A DNA stretch of 13,989 nt from Physocladia obscura. Its lineage: Eukaryota > Chytridiomycota > Chytridiomycetes > Chytridiales > Chytriomycetaceae. The stretch is taken from positions 1-13,989 of the forward strand of contig JADGJH010000832.1 in the NCBI GenBank assembly GCA_027596945.1, written 5' to 3'. The notes under the pieces were generated by a model. The model searched no databases and was not told the origin of the DNA. It saw nothing but the letters and a program-made list of their open reading frames with translations. This document shows positions 9,607-13,989 of this stretch, piece after piece (position 1 is the first letter of the stretch; each line of letters starts with the position of its first letter). The position numbers and the translations under genes were made by a program.

Positions 9607-9609
9607 CAG

Positions 9610-11366
9610 CTGATAACGAGGGTATTGTGAAAAGGCCCACAGACGAATTGCTTCAAGAACTAGCAGCACTTCGTTGGGGTAGAAGCACTGGGAAAGACTG
9701 GTTATTGATTCGAAAAAGGGTGAGTTTTCGTGAAAACATTACGCATGATACAGGCTATATAATTAAATTGACATCTGAATAGATGATTCTGTTGCTACGT
9801 TGCATTTCTGCAAAATCTAATGTTTCAGTCAAGACCCAAGCAATCTACAGTCGCAATGCAGATTATCTCGAAACGAATATTCAAGCTGGATTCACAACTG
9901 AAGGCACTGCATGCTGTGGTGACTGTCCTTGTGGGTCAGCTAGTTGCTTTCGATTGGTGCATAATTGTCAGCTCTCATGGCATAACCAAAACCTCACCTT
10001 TGTGGCGGCAAAAAATCGTTGCTTCAAGGACTCTAAAGTGAAGTATGACGTTGCAAATTTGAATGTAAATAATTTGAAATACATTTATGGTAAACGTCCT
10101 TCACAATGCAAGGAATGTGGTGGTTCAGAAATATGTCTACACAAACGATTAAGTAACAAATGCATCGAATTTGGTGGTCCAGGGTGAGTACTTCCATTTA
10201 CATATTGTAAAATTATCTAAAATTCTCTCTGATATGCAGAATATGCGTGCATCAGCGTCAGAGAAATCAATGTGTTGATTGTGTATCATTGGAAGTGGCT
10301 GCAACCAAAGGTTGGGTGTGTCGAGTCTGTGGCATTACGAAGACACGAGCAGCAATTTGTCGAGGCTGTTTTAATGATTTGACCGGAAATGCCAATTTAT
10401 CTTTGGAAGCTGTTGTTTTGAAGGTTGGTTGATTCTTGTATTATTCTGTTTCATTCAATTAAGGGTTAATCTTTCAGACCATTTGCCATTTTGGCGACGG
10501 AATTCGATTTAATAAAGGAACCTTTCTTGGAGGGTCAGCGTGCAAGAAACAAGTAGTCATGGCATGCAACAATGAGAAAGCTAAAGGTGCATACCCGGAT
10601 ATACCTATCGTGCTACAAGACCGTGTGGCTATCATCGAAATCGACGAAAATAGGCATCAGTACTACGACACATCGTGTGAACTCGCTCGCTATGATGTTC
10701 TACAGTTCGGAACTGCAACACTTCTTGCCACCAAAGTTTTTCGGTTCAATCCTCATGATAGTCTGACTGTCAAATTTGAGTTTGAAGTTAAACTTCTTCA
10801 AAGAGTTCGAAATTATGTCAATCAAGAACTTGATGAAGAAGTGCCAGTGGCAGCCGTTGAGTGGTTGTATTATGACGAGGTATTGACAGTTGTACGTATT
10901 ATGGCTTCTTATATCTTTACGTGTTTCACAAAAGGGAAGCAAGCACCAAGACGTTGCAAAACATGCATCAAACTCGATTCGTATTTTGCCACCAATCAAT
11001 AACTTGAGTGAAAAGTTGGACGAGGACATTGCTGCTTTCTGTCTGACAGAACTTGGCTTGTTGGATGCTGCTTTAAATGATGTGGTGCAGATAAAAGAGA
11101 CTGAGTTGGGTGGGAGTGAGCTGCAATGTCATGTCATCAATTGTCCCAACAACCCTCTCAAACGCAAGAGGTGTTCCCAGGTAAAACCATAATTTTCGAT
11201 TAATTTTTAATGTTAACACCAAGTTTTCAAGGCTTGCATGAAGAATTCAAACATTTGTCACTGTCACTTTAAAGCAGTGCTGGGGGGAAAAACACTTGTT
11301 ATGTATGGTGATGGAGAGGATGGTGATAGAAAGCAAAGAAACACAGAGTACGAGATTGCTGATTGA
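9610..11366 (+). CDS. Zinc-knuckle (CGG repeat) protein with PD...EIDEN nuclease-like domain, 5' end uncertain
   Basis: Six exons join in consistent phase with no internal stop: about 9610-9719, 9783-10183, 10240-10423, 10478-10891, 10935-11180 and 11232-11366. Introns are 63, 56, 54, 43 and 51 bp. The product starts with charged sequence and a Cys-rich patch (CCGDCPCGSASC). Tandem knuckles follow (QCKECGGSEICLHKR, KCIEFGG, then GICVHQRQRNQCVDC), the second having Phe for a Cys. Next come more CxxC pairs (WVCRVCG, AAICRGC). The core has PDIPIVL, then AIIEIDENRHQYY, then VFRFNPHDS; this pattern is known to me from Vsr-like/PD-(D/E)XK nucleases of large DNA viruses and fungi. The C-terminus has another Cys/His cluster (NCPNNPLKRKRC, CMKNSNICHCH). 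The frame abuts the truncated helicase of copy A, so the true 5' end may be lost. Nuclease activity is inferred. Confidence 0.65.
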
Positions 11367-11552
11367 GTTGAATTGTTATTGCCCAGGACCATAATCAATT
11401 GTTAACCCATTGAATAATTTGAAGTTTATTAAAACATAGTTTTGCTCTGTGGAATAAGTTGTTTTCCTATTTTGCCACATTGATGGGAATATATTGAGGA
11501 GAATGACAGCAGCCAAAAGAATTTTGTTTTCATTATACATTTTTTAAATCTT
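11367..11552. other. AT-rich spacer between the nuclease-like gene and copy B
   Basis: This short non-coding stretch presumably holds the 3' end of the nuclease-like gene. AT-rich sequence near 11540-11560 partly matches the segment left of copy A's leader. I see no clear terminal repeat. Confidence 0.4.
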
Positions 11553-11601
11553 AAAAAACTGAATTTTATTTGAAAACTTATTTTATTTTATAATACTAAA
11601 C
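11553..11601 (+). promoter_or_regulatory. Conserved 49-bp leader of polymerase-helicase copy B
   Basis: Partner of the leader at 7448-7496, with two mismatches (A/T and G/A). It ends directly at the ATG at 11602 and includes the same ttattttattttataat run. Confidence 0.6.
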
Positions 11602-13989
11602 ATGTTCTCGTTGGAAAATGTACGTCCTTTCTACCAAAGTATATGGCTATTTGAACCAAATAATTATGCCCTGACTTACAAAGGGCTGTTCATCCCTTGT
11701 AAGAGAAGAAGTAGAACTGTTGTAAACCAATTGAAGCTTCCTCATAAAAAAAAGGAACACAAGATGTTGCAATCACACATTGCCAATCTCATTTGGAACA
11801 ATAAAGCGACAATTATTGGAAACTATATTTTAAAGTTGGACAACACGTTCATCAAGAAAACTGACAAGACTATGAAGCAACTTCAAAATGGGGGTATGGA
11901 TGGTATTCATAATGTTTTGAAGAGAAAGATGCCAGATTCACCTGAATCATCAAGAAAGGAGCAACAAATGGAGGTTTTAATGAAAAGAAAGAGACCAAAT
12001 ATTCCATTTGATGTTCAAAAAGAAAGACACATTGAATATTCATTGTATTATCTTCCAACTCTCTTCTCACAGAGAGTAATTGTGAATTATGAATTCAAGT
12101 ATGTGATTCAGTATGGAGATTATGATTATGAAGATAGCAAAACAGGAATTATTCGAGATATTCCTGACCATTTGATTGAACAACACCTTGACACTCTGAC
12201 AAAAGAGTATGCTCAGAGGCAACCATATGATTGTGATATTTTAGATATTAACTACGCAACTCACCCTGTTCCATACCAACACATACCACTTGAAGAACAA
12301 CAAATGTATGGAGCTGTATTGTCATATTATTCCTTAAATGTTGAACCAAATTTGACAACCAATAGGGACTGCGTTTACCAATTCTTGATGAATGCATATT
12401 CAACTCACTTCAAAACATTAACACACAAAGTACTTCTCTCCATCTTTGAAGAAACACACACTGATTCTGGTGTTTTGACAAAGCAAGTTAAAGTATTCTG
12501 TCATCAATTTGGTATCAGCTTGTATGCCCTGAATATGGAAATGGAGACATTCAGTAGATTCATTCCTCAAAATAGAAATCATCATGCACCAGCCTTAATA
12601 TTTGCCAACAATCACATGTATCCAGTATTGGATAAAGATATGAGAAGGTCAATTGTTGCTTCTGAGAAATTGAAAGGCTCCAATGACAATCTTGTTTTCA
12701 AAACTAAAGAAAAAACAAAGAATTCATTTGATGGGGAAGTGCATACTCTATTGAATGTTCTTTATGAAAGTATTCTTTTACTGGAAAATTGCAATGTTGT
12801 TTACACAAACAAAAATGATTTGAAAGAGCTTGTCGTCTTTTTAGCAAGAAAAAAAAAACAATTTACAAGACCAAAAGTCATGGTGGATACATTGTCAGAA
12901 TTGAATACAAGAATAATGTGATAATTGAAGTGAATAAACATTATGAACAAGCTCTGGCTGCTTCAAAATCTTTCTCAATACCATTTAGAAATCAAAATCT
13001 TATATCTTTAGTATGTGAAGCCTTTGAGATTTATAAGCAGGATGATAAAATAGAAAGTACCTTTAACAAGAGCACTCACAAGGTGTTATTTGACTGTGTG
13101 AAAGGCCCCATTGTTGAGACATTCTATGAGTCTTCTCCAGATGCTAATTTGAAGGCTTACAATATTCAAAAGTGTCATTCAGCTTGTTTAAGTGTTAAAA
13201 ACACAGAACAATGGTGCGTATTTAATATCTTTGATGAAATCAGGCCATATTCTGGTAAACTGAAAACAGGTTGGTTTTATGTAGAGTCAGAAAATACCTT
13301 ACGAACTGATTCCAAGCAAAACATTGAAACCAGATTACTTTAATGATTTTGTAAAAAGAATTTATGGCAACTGTGGCAATGATAATGGTAAAATCATGGT
13401 AAACTGCTTTGTAGGCTGTCTCAATAAAAGTATGATAAAAAACAAACAGACAAATTTACAATAAATTTCAACAATGTTTTGCAATATTACTTCTCGAATG
13501 AAAATGCAGGTTACTCATGTATTGCAGAAGACTTGAAATTATATCATGTCAAGATTAAATCAGAGATTGTGAAGCATCAAAATCTGATTCCAATTTACTG
13601 GCAGATTATTGACAATGGAAACATGATGCTCTACAAGTTAGCAATGAAAATGGCTGGAACAATTGTTTGATTAAAAACAGATAGTGTTATTGTTGAGGAT
13701 GGTAATGACGTTAATTGTGAGCCAGGGATTGGAAATTATTGATTAGAAACGCTTCCAAACAAGTATGAAGTTAAAGATTTGTTTCATAGTAATTATGTTT
13801 TTTGAGTTGAGAGAGGAATTATTTTATCCAACTGAAGAAAGATTACAAAGGAAGACTCATTACTGGGCTTGCAGGTACAGGGAAATCAACAGAACTAAAA
13901 GAAACAACCAAGCTGTTAGATAAAGGGACCTATATTCTCTTGGCAAGTACAAACAAAGCAGCACGTTTGATTCAAGGACAGACTGTACA
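11602..13989 (+). pseudogene. Copy B: decayed polymerase-helicase gene, less truncated 5' half, runs off the window
   Basis: A long open frame (11602-12921, 439 codons) keeps the N-terminal half that copy A has lost, including QFGISLYALN and ANNHMYPVLDKD blocks whose fold I cannot name. No exonuclease motifs (DxE, NxxxD, YxxxD) were evident. The frame breaks in the A-run at about 12851-12860. It continues in other frames with motif A-like YNIQKCHSACL (Asp replaced by Asn, about 13160), motif B-like KIMVNCFVG (about 13390) and motif C-like LKTDSVIVE (about 13673). The helicase Walker A is GLAGTGKS (about 13866), at the right edge. Lesions are in-frame TGAs at 13668, 13740 and 13803, about 80 bp missing near 13290 relative to copy A, and frameshifts near 13440 and 13840. 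It has the same orientation as copy A, 4.1 kb downstream, and is clearly diverged from it. Confidence 0.75.

Noticed and set aside
9820..10041. Alternative frame overlapping the nuclease-like gene
   Set aside because: The overlapping frame 9783-10183 continues into the CGG knuckles and splices in phase to the next exons; this one stops without such support.
7851..13805. Alternative genetic code with TGA as a sense codon
   Set aside because: The esterase, transporter and nuclease-like gene all end in TGA at natural C-termini, and the TGA-bearing copies also have frameshifts and deletions. Decay explains the data better.
7497..13989. Retrotransposon
   Set aside because: I saw no reverse transcriptase YxDD context with an RT fold order, no RNase H or integrase, and no LTRs.
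1..13989. CRISPR arrays, tRNA or rRNA genes, bacterial operators
   Set aside because: None were seen. The introns, CBM1 and poly(A) signals mark the window as eukaryotic.

Overview
The window is eukaryotic DNA, most likely from a fungus and perhaps an early-diverging, chytrid-like one. It carries a secreted carbohydrate esterase ending in a fungal-type cellulose-binding module (CBM1). The genes contain many very short GT-AG introns (43-90 bp where I can place them), with GTRAGT donors and CTAAY-type branch sites. Strands and base composition change abruptly between genes, with no operon-like packing. Species cannot be named from this sequence alone.

Positions 1-4543 look like ordinary host chromosome. 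They hold the 3' part of a CE1-type esterase with CBM1 (+), a small degenerate stretch with a signal-peptide-like start (1618-2024), a complete three-exon major facilitator transporter (-, 3889 to 2229), and AT-rich spacers.

Positions 4544 to the end are an accessory, mobile-element-like region. It begins with two intron-bearing genes of unknown function, both carrying lesions: gene A (4544-6103) is Cys-rich and gene B (about 6250-7311) ends in an acidic tail. Next is a decayed, intronless, AT-rich gene (copy A, 7497-9606) combining a family-B-like DNA polymerase palm with an SF1 (PIF1-like) helicase; it is cut off right after helicase motif III. Then comes an intron-bearing gene (about 9610-11366) with Cys/His 'CGG' knuckles and a PD...EIDEN nuclease-like core. 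Last is a second, independently decayed polymerase-helicase copy (copy B, 11602 to beyond the window), in the same orientation.

The polymerase-helicase fusion and the CGG-knuckle/EIDEN nuclease recall large DNA viruses and virus-derived elements in protists and fungi; that comparison is from memory, not a search. My reading is a nest of old virus-like or self-replicating element insertions in a fungal chromosome. Both polymerase copies are broken by frameshifts, deletions and in-frame TGA codons. The intron-bearing nuclease-like gene has a clean reading frame through all its visible exons. Notable signals are a near-identical 49-bp leader before both polymerase copies, a sharp drop in similarity after their 5' ends, five in-frame TGAs all falling at Arg/Lys positions, a deletion with microhomology, and degenerate cagctgaacttttt repeats bordering gene B and copy A.
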